Shown here: positions 34,479 through 42,711 of the stretch, piece by piece
How positions within the stretch are numbered: the stretch's first letter is position 1
Layout of the letters: every line of letters begins with the position of its first letter
Source: Pseudomonas ceruminis
GTDB taxonomy: Bacteria; Pseudomonadota; Gammaproteobacteria; Pseudomonadales; Pseudomonadaceae
Assembly: GCF_021602025.1 (NCBI RefSeq)
Contig: NZ_BQHW01000020.1
Coordinates: 57,069 to 121,068, forward strand
Direction: 5' to 3'
DNA length: 64,000 nucleotides
The notes under the pieces: model-generated
What the model saw: the letters and a program-made list of their open reading frames with translations, nothing else
Database searches by the model: none
What the model was told of the DNA's origin: nothing
Position numbers and translations under genes: made by a program

Positions 34479-35408
34479 CTACCAACGCTTTTCGGTGTCT
34501 TCTTCCCAGGCGCCCATCTCGACAAAACAGTTGCGCATGTCGGCCTCCTGGCTGATCTCGGTCAGCAGGTCATGCACGCTCTTGTCCAGCTCATCGTCGC
34601 TCCGATACGGAATGGTCAACTCATAGTGGCCGGCATCCAGCCGCTTCATGCCATAGGGCTCCAGGCAGTAGCGCTCAATGTTCTCCGTGGCCCGCTTCCG
34701 GCCGCGCACGAACTTGCTGTTATTCACCACCGCGAGGCGCAGGGTGACGGTGGCCACCCGCTCGGCGGCGGGCGGCTCTGCCGGCGACGCGGCCGAAGGC
34801 TGCTGGTCGCGTGACCTGGCGCTCTTCTGGTACGCGCCGATCTCGACACCACGGTGGCGCAGGTAGCTGTACAGCGTGCTCTTGGAGATGTGCAGCTTCT
34901 CGCCGATCGCGCTGACGCTCAGGCGACCTTCGCGGTAGAGGGTTTCGGCCGCCATGGCGGTGGCCTCAGCCTTGGCTGGCAGGCCCTTGGGACGGCCACC
35001 GATCCGGCCACGCGCCCGTGCGGCCGACAGACCCGCCTGAGTCCGCTCGCGGATCAGCTCGCGCTCGAACTCCGCCAGCGAGGCGAACAGGTTGAACACC
35101 AGGCGGCCTTGGGCGTGGGTGGTGTCGATGGGGTCATTCAGGCTCTGTAAGCCGACCTTGCGCTCTGCCAGCTCGCCGACCAACTCGACCAGGTGCTTGA
35201 GGGAACGCCCAAGGCGATCCAGCTTCCAGATCACCACGGCATCACCCGGCCGCACGTTGGCCAGCAGTTTGTCCAACTCCGGCCGGGCGCTTTTCGCGCC
35301 GCTGGCGATGTCTTGGTAGATGCGTTCGCACCCGGCCTGTTTCAGGGCATCGACTTGTAGGTCGGCTTTCTGATCCCGAGTGCTCACTCGCGCATAACCG
35401 ATCTTCAT
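34479..35408 (-). CDS. tnpR: Serine resolvase TnpR (long form)
   Basis: This protein of about 309 residues has the catalytic serine in GYARVSTRDQ (Ser about 9), the LDRLGRS helix, and the ASLAEFERELIRERTQAG segment of small serine recombinases. A C-terminal HTH (LSVSAIGEKLHISKSTLYSYLR, about 160-183) follows. About 110 further residues form an extra domain not present in the usual 185-residue resolvases but typical of some Tn3-family subgroups. It resolves the cointegrate at res, which should lie in the gap toward the antitoxin gene. The ATG at 35408 is preferred to the TTG before it. The stop lies 1 bp inside the left repeat boundary. Confidence 0.93.
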   Translation of the reverse strand: MKIGYARVSTRDQKADLQVDALKQAGCERIYQDIASGAKSARPELDKLLANVRPGDAVVIWKLDRLGRSLKHLVELVGELAERKVGLQSLNDPIDTTHAQGRLVFNLFASLAEFERELIRERTQAGLSAARARGRIGGRPKGLPAKAEATAMAAETLYREGRLSVSAIGEKLHISKSTLYSYLRHRGVEIGAYQKSARSRDQQPSAASPAEPPAAERVATVTLRLAVVNNSKFVRGRKRATENIERYCLEPYGMKRLDAGHYELTIPYRSDDELDKSVHDLLTEISQEADMRNCFVEMGAWEEDTEKRW

Positions 35409-35609
35409 CAAAAGTACTGTTTACTCGACTACGTTAGTAATAGTTGAACTTTGATTAAGCGTACCAGTTATTTGAACCGTAGCGCGGGGAGCTTAACGAA
35501 CCGAGCCATTCCTCGATAGAGTTCGGCAAAACCTTCGTTTTGTCGAACCATTGCATCGCCCTTTGTGATTGGCGTATAAACACACAAACACCTATTAGCG
35601 GAGAACGCT
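35409..35609. promoter_or_regulatory. Probable res site and divergent promoters of the transposon
   Basis: This 200-bp AT-richer gap lies between divergent tnpR and the antitoxin gene, with no ORF. By family rule the resolvase binding subsites and both promoters are here. I could not define the individual subsites by eye. The antitoxin Shine-Dalgarno is GCGGAGAAC just before 35610. Confidence 0.55.
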
Positions 35610-35849
35610 ATGAATACCATTCGCTGGAATGTCGCCGTCTCGGCCGACACCGACCAGTCGCTTCGGATGTTTCTGGCCAGCCAGGGCGGCGGCCGTAAGG
35701 GCGACCTGTCGCGCTTCATCGAAGAAGCGGTACGGGCACACATCCTGGAGCTGAGCGCTGAGCAGGCCAAGGCCGCTAACGCCCATCTGAGTGAGGCAGA
35801 ATTGACCAACGCGGTTGACGAAGCGCTCGACTGGGCACGTAAGCGCTGA
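35610..35849 (+). CDS. RHH-type antitoxin of the transposon TA pair
   Basis: This 79-residue protein has a beta strand (TIRWNVAVSADTDQSLRMFL) and two helices (GDLSRFIEEAVRAHIL) at the N-terminus, the ribbon-helix-helix fold of DNA-binding antitoxins. The C-terminal tail would wrap the toxin. The stop overlaps the toxin ATG (TGATG). TA pairs between tnpR and tnpA are a recognised feature of several Tn3-family groups and are thought to stabilise the element or regulate transposition. Confidence 0.88.
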   Translation: MNTIRWNVAVSADTDQSLRMFLASQGGGRKGDLSRFIEEAVRAHILELSAEQAKAANAHLSEAELTNAVDEALDWARKR

Positions 35850-36259
35850 TGCGGGTCGTGTTGGATACCAACATCCTGTTCAGCGCCCTGATCTCGCCAC
35901 ATGGCGCGCCCGATGCGATCTACCGTGCCTGGCGGGCGGCGCGTTTCGAGGTGGTGACCTCGCGGATGCAACTCGATGAAATTCGTCGAGCCAGCCGCTA
36001 TCCCAAGCTTCAGGCCATCCTACAGCCCGCCAAGGTGGGCGCCATGATCAATAACCTGCAACGGGCTGTGGTACTGGAGCGCCTGACCATCGAGGTCGAA
36101 GCCGATGATCCGGATGACTCGTTTTTGCTGGCCATGGCCTTGGCGGGCGATGCGGACTACCTGGTAACCGGTGATCGCCGCGCCGGCCTGCTGCAACGCG
36201 GGCACATCGAACGCACGCGGATCGTCACGCCCGCCGTGTTCTGCGTCGAGGTGCTGTGA
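35849..36259 (+). CDS. PIN-domain toxin
   Basis: This 136-residue protein of the PIN family has the first acidic residue in VVLDTNILFSAL, a mid-chain Glu in QLDEIRRAS, and the late DDPDDSFLLAMALAGDADYLVTGD block, giving the acidic pocket of a Mg-dependent RNase. With the preceding RHH protein it forms a VapBC-like toxin-antitoxin pair. tnpA starts 3 bp after the stop, so toxin and transposase are probably cotranscribed. Older annotations call such genes pilT-like. Confidence 0.9.
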   Translation: MRVVLDTNILFSALISPHGAPDAIYRAWRAARFEVVTSRMQLDEIRRASRYPKLQAILQPAKVGAMINNLQRAVVLERLTIEVEADDPDDSFLLAMALAGDADYLVTGDRRAGLLQRGHIERTRIVTPAVFCVEVL

Positions 36260-36262
36260 TCA

Positions 36263-39256
36263 ATGCCGGTCGGTTTTCTGACTCAAGAGCAACGCGACGG
36301 TTTTGGCCGCTATGTTGATTCGCCCAGCCGTGAAGAGCTGGAACGTTACTTCCACCTGAGCGATGAAGACCGTGAAGCCATCCAGGTGCTGCGGGGTAAC
36401 CATAACCGTCTGGGTTATGCCGTTCTGCTGACCACCGTCCGCTTCGTTGGCGTTCTGCCGGACAAGCCCGCCGCCGTGCCGGTGGAAGTCCTGCAGGTGC
36501 TTTGCCGACAACTGGCGATTCCAGACCCCGACTGCCTCCAGCGCTATAGCGATCATCGCCGCTGGATACATGCCACCGATATTCAGAACCGCTTTGGCTA
36601 TCGTCATTTCACCGATCCGGGCATCGGCTTTCGCTTGAGCCGCTGGCTGTATGCCCTCTGCTGGACGGGCACCGACCGGCCGGGAGTGCTGTTTGAGCGA
36701 GCCACCTCGTGGCTGTTCACACAGAAAGTCCTCCTGCCTGGTGTGTCTCAACTAGAGCGCTTTATCGCCCAGTTGCGCAGTCGGGTCGAAGAACGCCTCT
36801 GGTTTACGCTGGGCCGCAGCGTGACTGAGGAACAGCGATTGCAACTGCAAGACTTGCTGACGGTGGCCGAAGGCAACCGCAGCTCCCGGCTGGATCAATT
36901 GCGCTCCGGCCCGGTCATGGTCAGTGGCCCCGCGTTGATTCGGGCACTGCGCCGGCTCGATGACGTGCGCGGCATCGGCATCACCTTGCCGGCGGCGGCG
37001 CACATCCCTCCCAGCCGTATCGCCGCCCTGGCCCGCTTCGCCAACACGGCCAAGGTCACCGCGATTAATCGGCTGCCGGCGTCGCGGCGGATGGCGACAC
37101 TGGTGGCCTTCGCACTCTGCCTGGAGGCGACTGCGCACGACGACGCACTGGAAGTCCTGGAGGCCTTGCTGCGCGACCTGTTCAGCAACGCGGAGAAGGC
37201 CGACAAGAAAGCCCGCATGCGCAGCCTGAAAGACCTGGATCGGTCGGCCGCGACGCTCGCCGCCGCGTGCAAGGTCGTGCTGGACAGCTCGATCAGCGAT
37301 GACAACGTGCGCGCCCGGCTGTTCAACGACCTGCCGAGGACCACCCTGGAAAAGGCCCTGGAAGAGGTCAACGCGCTGATCCGCCCGGTAGATGACGTCT
37401 ATTTTCTTGCATTGGAAGCGCGCTACCGCAGCGTGCGCCGCTTCCTGCCCGACCTGCTCAAGCACATCCGCTTCGGCTTCAGCCCGGCCGGCAAGGGCGT
37501 GGCGGCTAGTCTGGAGTGGCTGCAACTGAACCTGCCGCGCCGGAAGCCAGAGGATGACGCGCCGCAGGAGATCGTGGCCAAGGCTTGGCAGAAGCACATC
37601 ACCCGCGAAGATGGCTCCCTCGACATGGGTGCCTATGTGTTCTGCACGCTCGATGCGCTGCGCACGGCCCTGCGCCGCCGCGATGTCTTCGTCTCGCCCA
37701 GTTGGCGCTATGCCGACCCGCGCCTTGGCCTGCTCGACGGTGCCGAATGGCTGGCGGCGCGACCGATCATCTGCCGGTCACTGGGCCTGACCATCGACGC
37801 CAAAACCACCCTGGACGCCTTGTCCGTCGAGCTGGATGCAACCTGGCTGGCAGTAGCCGCGCGCCTGCCCGACAACCCGGCGATTCAACTGAGCGAGAAC
37901 ACCGAGGGCAAGACCGAACTGTCGCTCGGGGCGCTGGACAAGCTGGACGAGCCCTGCTCGTTGCTGCAACTGCGGGCGGCCGTGTCTGACCTGATGCCGC
38001 GTGTCGATCTGCCGGAAATCCTCTTGGAAATCGCCGCCCGCACTGGCTTTTCCGAGGCCTTCACCCATGTCTCCGAACGCAATGCACGCGCCGACAACCT
38101 GGTCACCAGCCTCTGCGCGGTGCTGTTGGGCGGGGCCTGCAACACCGGCCTGGAGCCCTTGATCCGCACCGACAACCCGGCGCTGCGCCGTGACCGGCTG
38201 TCCTGGGTCAGCCAGAATTATATCCGCGACGACACCCTGTCAGCGGCTAACGCCATCCTGGTCGGAGCGCAAAGCCAACTGGAACTGGCCCAAGTCTGGG
38301 GTGGCGGCGAGGTCGCCTCCGCCGATGGCATGCGCTTCGTCGTACCGGTGCGCACCGTGCATGCCGGCCCCAATCCGAAGTATTTCGGCACCGGCCGGGG
38401 TGTCACCTGGTACAACCTGATTTCCGACCAATTCTCCGGCCTCAACGCCATCACCGTGCCCGGCACGCTGCGCGACAGCCTGGTGTTGCTGGCGGTCGTG
38501 CTGGAACAGCAGACCGAGTTGCAGCCGACGCAAATCATGACCGACACCGGGGCCTACAGCGATGTGGTGTTCGGGCTCTTCCGCCTACTTGGCTACCACT
38601 TCAGTCCGCGGCTGGCCGATGTCGGCGGTACCCGCTTCTGGCGCACGCGCCCGGACGCGGACTACGGCAAGCTCAACGGGCTGGCCCGCCAGTCGGTCAA
38701 ACTCGACCTGATCGCCGAGCACTGGGACGACCTGCTGCGCCTGGCCGGCTCGCTCAAACTCGGCCGGGTGCCGGCGACTGGCATCATGCGCACGCTGCAA
38801 ACGGGAGATAGACCCACCCGGCTGGCCCAGGCGCTGGCCGAATTCGGGCGGATCGAAAAGACTCTGCACACGTTGACCTATATCGACGACGAGTCCAAGC
38901 GCCGCGCCACCCTGACCCAGTTGAACCGAGGCGAAGGCCGGCACAGCCTGGCCCGCGCCGTGTTCCACGGCAAACGCGGCGAGCTCCGCCAGCGCTACCG
39001 CGAAGGCCAGGAAGACCAGCTCGGTGCTCTGGGCCTGGTGGTGAACATCATCGTGCTGTGGAACACCCTCTACATGACGGCGGCCGTGGAACGGCTCAAG
39101 CAGCACGGCTATCCAGTGCTGGAAGAGGATTTGGCCCGGCTATCGCCGCTGATCTACGAGCACATCAACATGCTCGGGCGGTATTCCTTTGCGGTACCGG
39201 AAGAAGTTGCGCGCGGCGAGCTGCGGCCACTGCGTAATCCAGACGACGACCTGTGA
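36263..39256 (+). CDS. tnpA: Tn3-family transposase TnpA
   Basis: This 997-residue protein is full length for the family. The N-terminal DNA-binding part (MPVGFLTQEQRDGFGRY...) and the C-terminal DDE catalytic region are both present: the first Asp in TDTGAYSDVVFGLFRLLGY, the second in the LNGLARQSVKLDLIAEHWDDLLRL region, and the Glu near GRHSLARAVFHGKRGELRQRYREGQEDQLGALGL. It cuts at the 39-bp ends and makes 5-bp duplications, as seen here. No frameshift is apparent. The call is certain; the exact catalytic residues are assigned by family pattern. Confidence 0.96.
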   Translation: MPVGFLTQEQRDGFGRYVDSPSREELERYFHLSDEDREAIQVLRGNHNRLGYAVLLTTVRFVGVLPDKPAAVPVEVLQVLCRQLAIPDPDCLQRYSDHRRWIHATDIQNRFGYRHFTDPGIGFRLSRWLYALCWTGTDRPGVLFERATSWLFTQKVLLPGVSQLERFIAQLRSRVEERLWFTLGRSVTEEQRLQLQDLLTVAEGNRSSRLDQLRSGPVMVSGPALIRALRRLDDVRGIGITLPAAAHIPPSRIAALARFANTAKVTAINRLPASRRMATLVAFALCLEATAHDDALEVLEALLRDLFSNAEKADKKARMRSLKDLDRSAATLAAACKVVLDSSISDDNVRARLFNDLPRTTLEKALEEVNALIRPVDDVYFLALEARYRSVRRFLPDLLKHIRFGFSPAGKGVAASLEWLQLNLPRRKPEDDAPQEIVAKAWQKHITREDGSLDMGAYVFCTLDALRTALRRRDVFVSPSWRYADPRLGLLDGAEWLAARPIICRSLGLTIDAKTTLDALSVELDATWLAVAARLPDNPAIQLSENTEGKTELSLGALDKLDEPCSLLQLRAAVSDLMPRVDLPEILLEIAARTGFSEAFTHVSERNARADNLVTSLCAVLLGGACNTGLEPLIRTDNPALRRDRLSWVSQNYIRDDTLSAANAILVGAQSQLELAQVWGGGEVASADGMRFVVPVRTVHAGPNPKYFGTGRGVTWYNLISDQFSGLNAITVPGTLRDSLVLLAVVLEQQTELQPTQIMTDTGAYSDVVFGLFRLLGYHFSPRLADVGGTRFWRTRPDADYGKLNGLARQSVKLDLIAEHWDDLLRLAGSLKLGRVPATGIMRTLQTGDRPTRLAQALAEFGRIEKTLHTLTYIDDESKRRATLTQLNRGEGRHSLARAVFHGKRGELRQRYREGQEDQLGALGLVVNIIVLWNTLYMTAAVERLKQHGYPVLEEDLARLSPLIYEHINMLGRYSFAVPEEVARGELRPLRNPDDDL

Positions 39257-39268
39257 TCCCCCTAAACG

Positions 39269-39481
39269 CTATGAGCAACACCCAAGCTGCTGCTGGATCG
39301 GCGGGCACTTCACCGAGCCGAACGAACAGAAAACGCAGCAATCCCCTGGGTTGGGGCGCAGCAGCGCCTTGCAGTTGCTGCACTCGTAATAGAACTGGCA
39401 GGCGTCCGTGGGCATGGTTTCCGGCTTGGCGAAGCCGCAGCGCGGGCAAGTCAGCACGGACTCAAGGACAATGGCGCTCAT
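39269..39481 (-). CDS. GDCCVxC-motif small metal-binding protein of the mer operon
   Basis: This 70-residue cytoplasmic protein has an N-terminal CPRCGF pair, a later YECSNCKALLRPNPGDCCVFCSFGSVKCPP stretch broken into paired cysteines, and a terminal GCC. The GDCCVFC motif is characteristic of small proteins found at the end of mer-type operons. It may carry Hg(II) or another soft metal. It starts 7 bp after the merP stop and is the last gene of the merT-merP transcript. Its 3' end lies 12 bp from tnpA, tail to tail. Confidence 0.85.
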   Translation of the reverse strand: MSAIVLESVLTCPRCGFAKPETMPTDACQFYYECSNCKALLRPNPGDCCVFCSFGSVKCPPIQQQLGCCS

Positions 39482-39488
39482 CGTGACC

Positions 39489-39764
39489 TCACTTCTGCAC
39501 TGTGGAGGGGTATCCCGCGTTCGCGGTCGCCTCAGTCAGTGCCTCGGGCTGGGCCTTATCGGGATCGTAGGTGACGGTCGCCGTCTTCTGGTCGAAATTG
39601 ACCTGGACGTCACTCACGCCGGACACCTTCTCCAGCGACTTCTTGACCGTGATCGGACAGAGTCCGCACGTCATGTTCTGCACGTCGAGCGTGACGGTTT
39701 TCGGGGGAGCCGCCAGCGCCACGAAGGGCAAGGCGAAAAGCACGGCGATCAGCAGTTTGCGCAT
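39489..39764 (-). CDS. merP: Periplasmic mercury-binding protein MerP
   Basis: This 91-residue protein has a signal peptide (MRKLLIAVLFALPFVALA) and a heavy-metal-associated fold with the metal-binding GMTCxxC equivalent NMTCGLCPITVKKSL (two Cys). MerP binds Hg(II) in the periplasm and hands it to MerT. It lies between merT (12 bp upstream) and the GDCCVxC gene. Confidence 0.96.
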   Translation of the reverse strand: MRKLLIAVLFALPFVALAAPPKTVTLDVQNMTCGLCPITVKKSLEKVSGVSDVQVNFDQKTATVTYDPDKAQPEALTEATANAGYPSTVQK

Positions 39765-39776
39765 GGTTAATCTCCT

Positions 39777-40133
39777 TCAGTAGAACAGCGGGGCGAGCCA
39801 CGGCACGGCCAATAGGCCGAGCAGCAGCACGCTGACGATCCAGAACACGAGTCGCTGTCGCACGAGCGTGCGCGGATCGGCGCAGGGTGTACCTGGCGTA
39901 CAAACCTGTGGCACCAGGTAGAGCTTGCGGAATGCCAATCCCAGGAACAGTAGAGTCAACCCGATGAAGAGGGGGCGTAGTGGCTCCATCATGGTCAGAG
40001 CGCCCACCCACGTACCGCCGACACCGAGTGCCAACAGCACCAGTGGCCCGACACAGCACACCGACGCACCGATGGCGGTCAGCGAACTCGCGACCAGCGA
40101 GCCTTTCCCGGTGAGTTGCATCCCCATTCCCAT
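39777..40133 (-). CDS. merT: Mercury transporter MerT
   Basis: This inner-membrane protein of 114-118 residues has three hydrophobic segments. The vicinal cysteines sit in the first (ASVCCVGPLVLLALG) and a second Cys pair in the cytoplasmic loop (QVCTPGTPCADP). MerT takes Hg(II) from MerP into the cytoplasm. Three in-frame ATGs lie at the start (MGMGMQL); the CAGGAG motif touches the first, so the second or third is the likelier start. It is under MerR control from the operator at 40164-40195. Confidence 0.95.
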   Translation of the reverse strand: MGMGMQLTGKGSLVASSLTAIGASVCCVGPLVLLALGVGGTWVGALTMMEPLRPLFIGLTLLFLGLAFRKLYLVPQVCTPGTPCADPRTLVRQRLVFWIVSVLLLGLLAVPWLAPLFY

Positions 40134-40159
40134 CTCCTGAGCCTGATTGCCTAGGTGCT

Positions 40160-40196
40160 ATTCTAAACTCCGTACCAAAGTACGGAATCAAGGAGA
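40160..40196. promoter_or_regulatory. mer operator-promoter
   Basis: The dyad TCCGTAC-CAAA-GTACGGA, with TTGATT and TAGAAT boxes on the minus strand about 19-20 bp apart, is the long-spacer arrangement typical of MerR-activated PmerT. It lies between divergent merT and merR. Confidence 0.88.
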
Positions 40197-40201
40197 AAGT
40201 G

Positions 40202-40600
40202 ATGGCCACAGAGCTGACCATTGGCAAGCTGGCAGACGCCGCCGGGGTGAACGTCGAGACGATCCGCTACTACCAGCGACGCGGGCTGCTGGATGAACCA
40301 GCCAAACCCTTGGGTGGCCATCGGCGCTATCCGGTGGACATGGTGAAGCGACTGCGTTTCATCAAGCGGGCTCAGGCGCTGGGTTTCACGCTCTCGGAAG
40401 TCGGTGGACTGCTGACGCTGGATGAGTCGTGCGCCTGTGCCGAAACGCGAGCACGGGCTGCACGCAAGCTCGCGTTGATCGAGCAGAAGATGGCCGACTT
40501 GGTCGTCATGCAGCAACTGTTAGGCGAACTGGTGCAGCAATGTGATGCGGGAGACGGCGGAACGATCTGCCCGATCATCGAGGCACTGATCAGAGAGTAA
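40202..40600 (+). CDS. merR: Mercury-responsive regulator MerR
   Basis: This 132-residue protein has an N-terminal winged HTH (LTIGKLADAAGVNVETIRYYQRRGLL), a dimerisation helix, and the three Hg(II)-binding cysteines expected for MerR: one in DESCACAET and two in QQCDAGDGGTICPII. It represses and, with mercury, activates merTP by untwisting the promoter. ATG 40202 is preferred; a GTG lies one codon earlier. It is the last gene before the right end of the transposon. Confidence 0.96.
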   Translation: MATELTIGKLADAAGVNVETIRYYQRRGLLDEPAKPLGGHRRYPVDMVKRLRFIKRAQALGFTLSEVGGLLTLDESCACAETRARAARKLALIEQKMADLVVMQQLLGELVQQCDAGDGGTICPIIEALIRE

Positions 40601-40652
40601 TGCCTGGCGGGTGAGCTGGAGATCGGAAAGCCCCTTTACGGTGGGATTCAGA

Positions 40653-40691
40653 GCTTACGTTGGTTTTTGGTTCCATTGCTCCCCAAACCCC
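40653..40691 (-). repeat. Right terminal inverted repeat of the transposon (39 bp)
   Basis: A perfect complement of 34439-34477. It is followed by the second TTATT copy. Confidence 0.97.
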
Positions 40692-40696
40692 TTATT
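40692..40696. repeat. Target-site duplication, right copy (TTATT)
   Basis: Identical to 34434-34438. Joining the two flanks restores a single TTATT in an intergenic region. Confidence 0.95.
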
Positions 40697-40765
40697 AAAC
40701 TACCACCCTTCATCCGAAAACCACAAGAAATACTTGACAAATTGACAAAATGTCAATTCAGCAAA

Positions 40766-41791
40766 CTATTCATCCGTGCCAGAAGCTGCTGCTTTACCAC
40801 CTCTAAAGCCTTCCAGCAGAGCGGCCTGCAGGGTTCTGTTCAGTTCACGCAGCTCCTTGTTCTGTGCTTCTAGGGCGCTCAGGTTCTGTTGGGTAACCTC
40901 CAGACGACCGCGGGTCTCAGCGGCATCGTCAGTGGCCTTCGAGCGCTGAATCCGCAGCTGGTCGATGAGCGTCAAAGCTTGCTGCAGCTCCTTGCCGACC
41001 TTCTCTGTTTTGCCTCTCTCTTCATCCCGAACCCTGGCGGTCTCCATCATCAGGTGGTTTTCGGTTCTCTCAAGGTGCTCCTCCGCGGCAATCCGCGCAG
41101 TCTCGGCCTTCGCACGTGCAGACTCAGTCGCATCGTTTGCTGATTGGAGCTGCTGCTGAAGGCGCTCAAGCTCTCCGCGATGCATGTCCTGGGCACGCTC
41201 AACTACGCCACTGTGCACATCCTGCAGGCGCTTGATTTCCTCACCATGAGCCTGACTTGCGGCAGTGAGTCTCTTGTTGAGATCTGCGACCTCAGCTTGA
41301 AGTTGCCGAATATAAGCACTCGACTGATCCAGCTGATCGGTCAACCGCTCCTTGTCCGCGATGAGGCCAGCGAGCTCTCTGCTCTGGGATTCAAGGCTAG
41401 CAGTAGCTGCCCGCTCATTGTCCTGCGCCGCCTTGGCGGCATCAACGGCAGCCGCTGTCGCCGTCTCAAGCGCTTTGCGCTCAACCGCATGAGTCTCCTC
41501 GGCCGCCTTTAGAGCGACATCCCAGATCTCATCAAGCTTTTCGCACACTGCGTTTGGAACACCAGGTCTTCGCAGCCTGGCGCTCAGAATAGGGCCGGTC
41601 TCACTCCAGAACCTTTTGATTTCCTCGTTCACCAGATTGGGCGAGGCTTTGAGGTCATGGTGAATGTATATGCACTCGCGAATTTCCGCCTGGCGAACCT
41701 CGCGACCCGCATCAAGCAGCTCTCTCGCGTAAAGGTGGACAAGATCTCTGGTGCTCAGCCTTTTGTCAGATGGGAGTCCGGTGTTGGCCAT
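40766..41791 (-). CDS. KfrA-like coiled-coil DNA-binding protein
   Basis: This 341-residue protein has an N-terminal DNA-binding domain (about 10-120, including RQAEIRECIYIHHDLKASPNLVNEEIKRFW). A very long, Ala/Glu/Arg/Gln-rich coiled coil runs to the C-terminus. This is the architecture of KfrA, a plasmid protein that binds its own promoter and supports partition by forming filaments or networks. parAB are 3 kb away, which fits a partition role. The ATG lies 7 nt from an AAGGA. A 150-bp leader with TACGTAACGTA precedes it, and strong terminators separate it from the next genes. Confidence 0.85.
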   Translation of the reverse strand: MANTGLPSDKRLSTRDLVHLYARELLDAGREVRQAEIRECIYIHHDLKASPNLVNEEIKRFWSETGPILSARLRRPGVPNAVCEKLDEIWDVALKAAEETHAVERKALETATAAAVDAAKAAQDNERAATASLESQSRELAGLIADKERLTDQLDQSSAYIRQLQAEVADLNKRLTAASQAHGEEIKRLQDVHSGVVERAQDMHRGELERLQQQLQSANDATESARAKAETARIAAEEHLERTENHLMMETARVRDEERGKTEKVGKELQQALTLIDQLRIQRSKATDDAAETRGRLEVTQQNLSALEAQNKELRELNRTLQAALLEGFRGGKAAASGTDE

Positions 41792-41968
41792 GAGGCGTAT
41801 CCTTGGAGATAGGGTCGGGAGACTAGGAGCCGGCGACCTCGGCGAGGGGCCAGTACGTGCCTTGGCCGCTCCTCACAGGGAGGGGGCTGGCCTTAGAGGG
41901 GAGCATACACTCACGTCTCTAAAACAACAAATTCGTATTGGATATCATACGTAACGTATCCGAAAAAT

Positions 41969-42007
41969 GAAAAACTCGTGAATATCTCCGATTATCACGA
42001 GTTTTTT
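41969..42007. terminator. Terminator 1 upstream of the KfrA-like gene
   Basis: AAAACTCGTGA / TCACGAGTTTT arms with a 13-nt loop, T run on + strand and A run on the other side. It shields the KfrA-like promoter from read-through. Confidence 0.8.
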
Positions 42008-42016
42008 CAAGCAAGA

Positions 42017-42076
42017 AAAAACGCCCCTTCAAAAGCCCATCGCTATCAGTAGCTGGCTTTTCAAAGAGGCGTTTTT
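42017..42076. terminator. Terminator 2, long hairpin
   Basis: AAACGCC...AAAAGCC pairs with GGCTTTT...GGCGTTT (about 19 bp with two mismatches), bounded by A and T runs. It is followed by a third small hairpin AACCCC / GGGGTT at about 42091-42112. Confidence 0.75.
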
Positions 42077-42711
42077 GATTACTCGTTAACCCCTATGAAC
42101 AAAGGGGTTCTGACAAATTTGCTTGCGCTGGAGATCAAGCATCAACGTCAGCCATAAATGCGAAGCCACGGCCAAAAATGCGAAAGCAAGGCAGCACCGG
42201 ATCTGCGGGGCACCATAGCTGAAACGAACCATGGACACTTTTCAAACCCTAGCACAGAGCGGCCGCAACCCGATCATTGCCCGATCAGCTGCAGAAAACC
42301 TGCTGTATTGGCAAAGCCTCACTGATGCTCCTGGGTCAAACGCCCAGGCAAAACCGTCTTGTTGAGCAGTCTGGCGCCGGCGGTGATCCAGACGTCTGAG
42401 GCATGGCTGCCAACGGCGGGAAGTAATTCGTGAACTTGGAGGATGAACGCAACGGTCCAGGAATCAGTTCCGGAAACGTCCTCAGTATTACTTCCGAGGA
42501 CAGAGCCCCACGGTACCTTGCTCATAAGCCGCGGCGACCACTGGGATGTACGGACCCCGAAGACGCTCCTACGTCGATTCTGATCAATTCGCAGGGGCTA
42601 ACATCACCAGATTTCACACAGGAGCACGTAAAAAATCCATCTTCTGGGCTCATCTCAGGATTCAACGGGCGCAGCCAACCTGGCTCATCCAACTACTTGA
42701 TTTCATCGTTA
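42077..42711. other. Gene-poor region with direct repeats
   Basis: There is no convincing gene in these 635 bp; an open frame from 42430 runs on into the next gene but has no ribosome binding site. GCCATAAATGCGAAGC (42151) and GCCAAAAATGCGAAAGC (42171) are near-copies, with a third, GCCAAAAATGCAAAG, at 42763. The 19-mer CTTGCGCTGGAGATCAAGC at 42122 recurs with two changes at 42746. Confidence 0.5.

Larger units (their letters stand above)
34439..40691. mobile_element. Tn5563-like Tn3-family transposon (6253 bp)
   Basis: Complete element with identical 39-bp terminal inverted repeats beginning GGGGTTTGGGGAGCAATGG, flanked by a perfect TTATT duplication. The order is tnpR (-), RHH antitoxin (+), PIN toxin (+), tnpA (+), then a GDCCVxC gene, merP and merT (-) and merR (+). 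The interior is visibly GC-richer than the flanking plasmid. The length, ends and gene set agree with what I remember of Tn5563 from Pseudomonas alcaligenes, not verified here. All genes look intact, so it is probably still mobile. It carries mercury transport but no merA reductase. Confidence 0.95.

Noticed and set aside
36752-39106. Several long minus-strand frames opposite tnpA
   Set aside because: The high GC of the transposon opens frames on both strands; tnpA itself is complete and recognisable.
42430-42711. N-terminal extension of the HTH gene to 42430
   Set aside because: The extra 94 codons have low protein character and no ribosome binding site, and they run through the gene-poor stretch between the repeat blocks.
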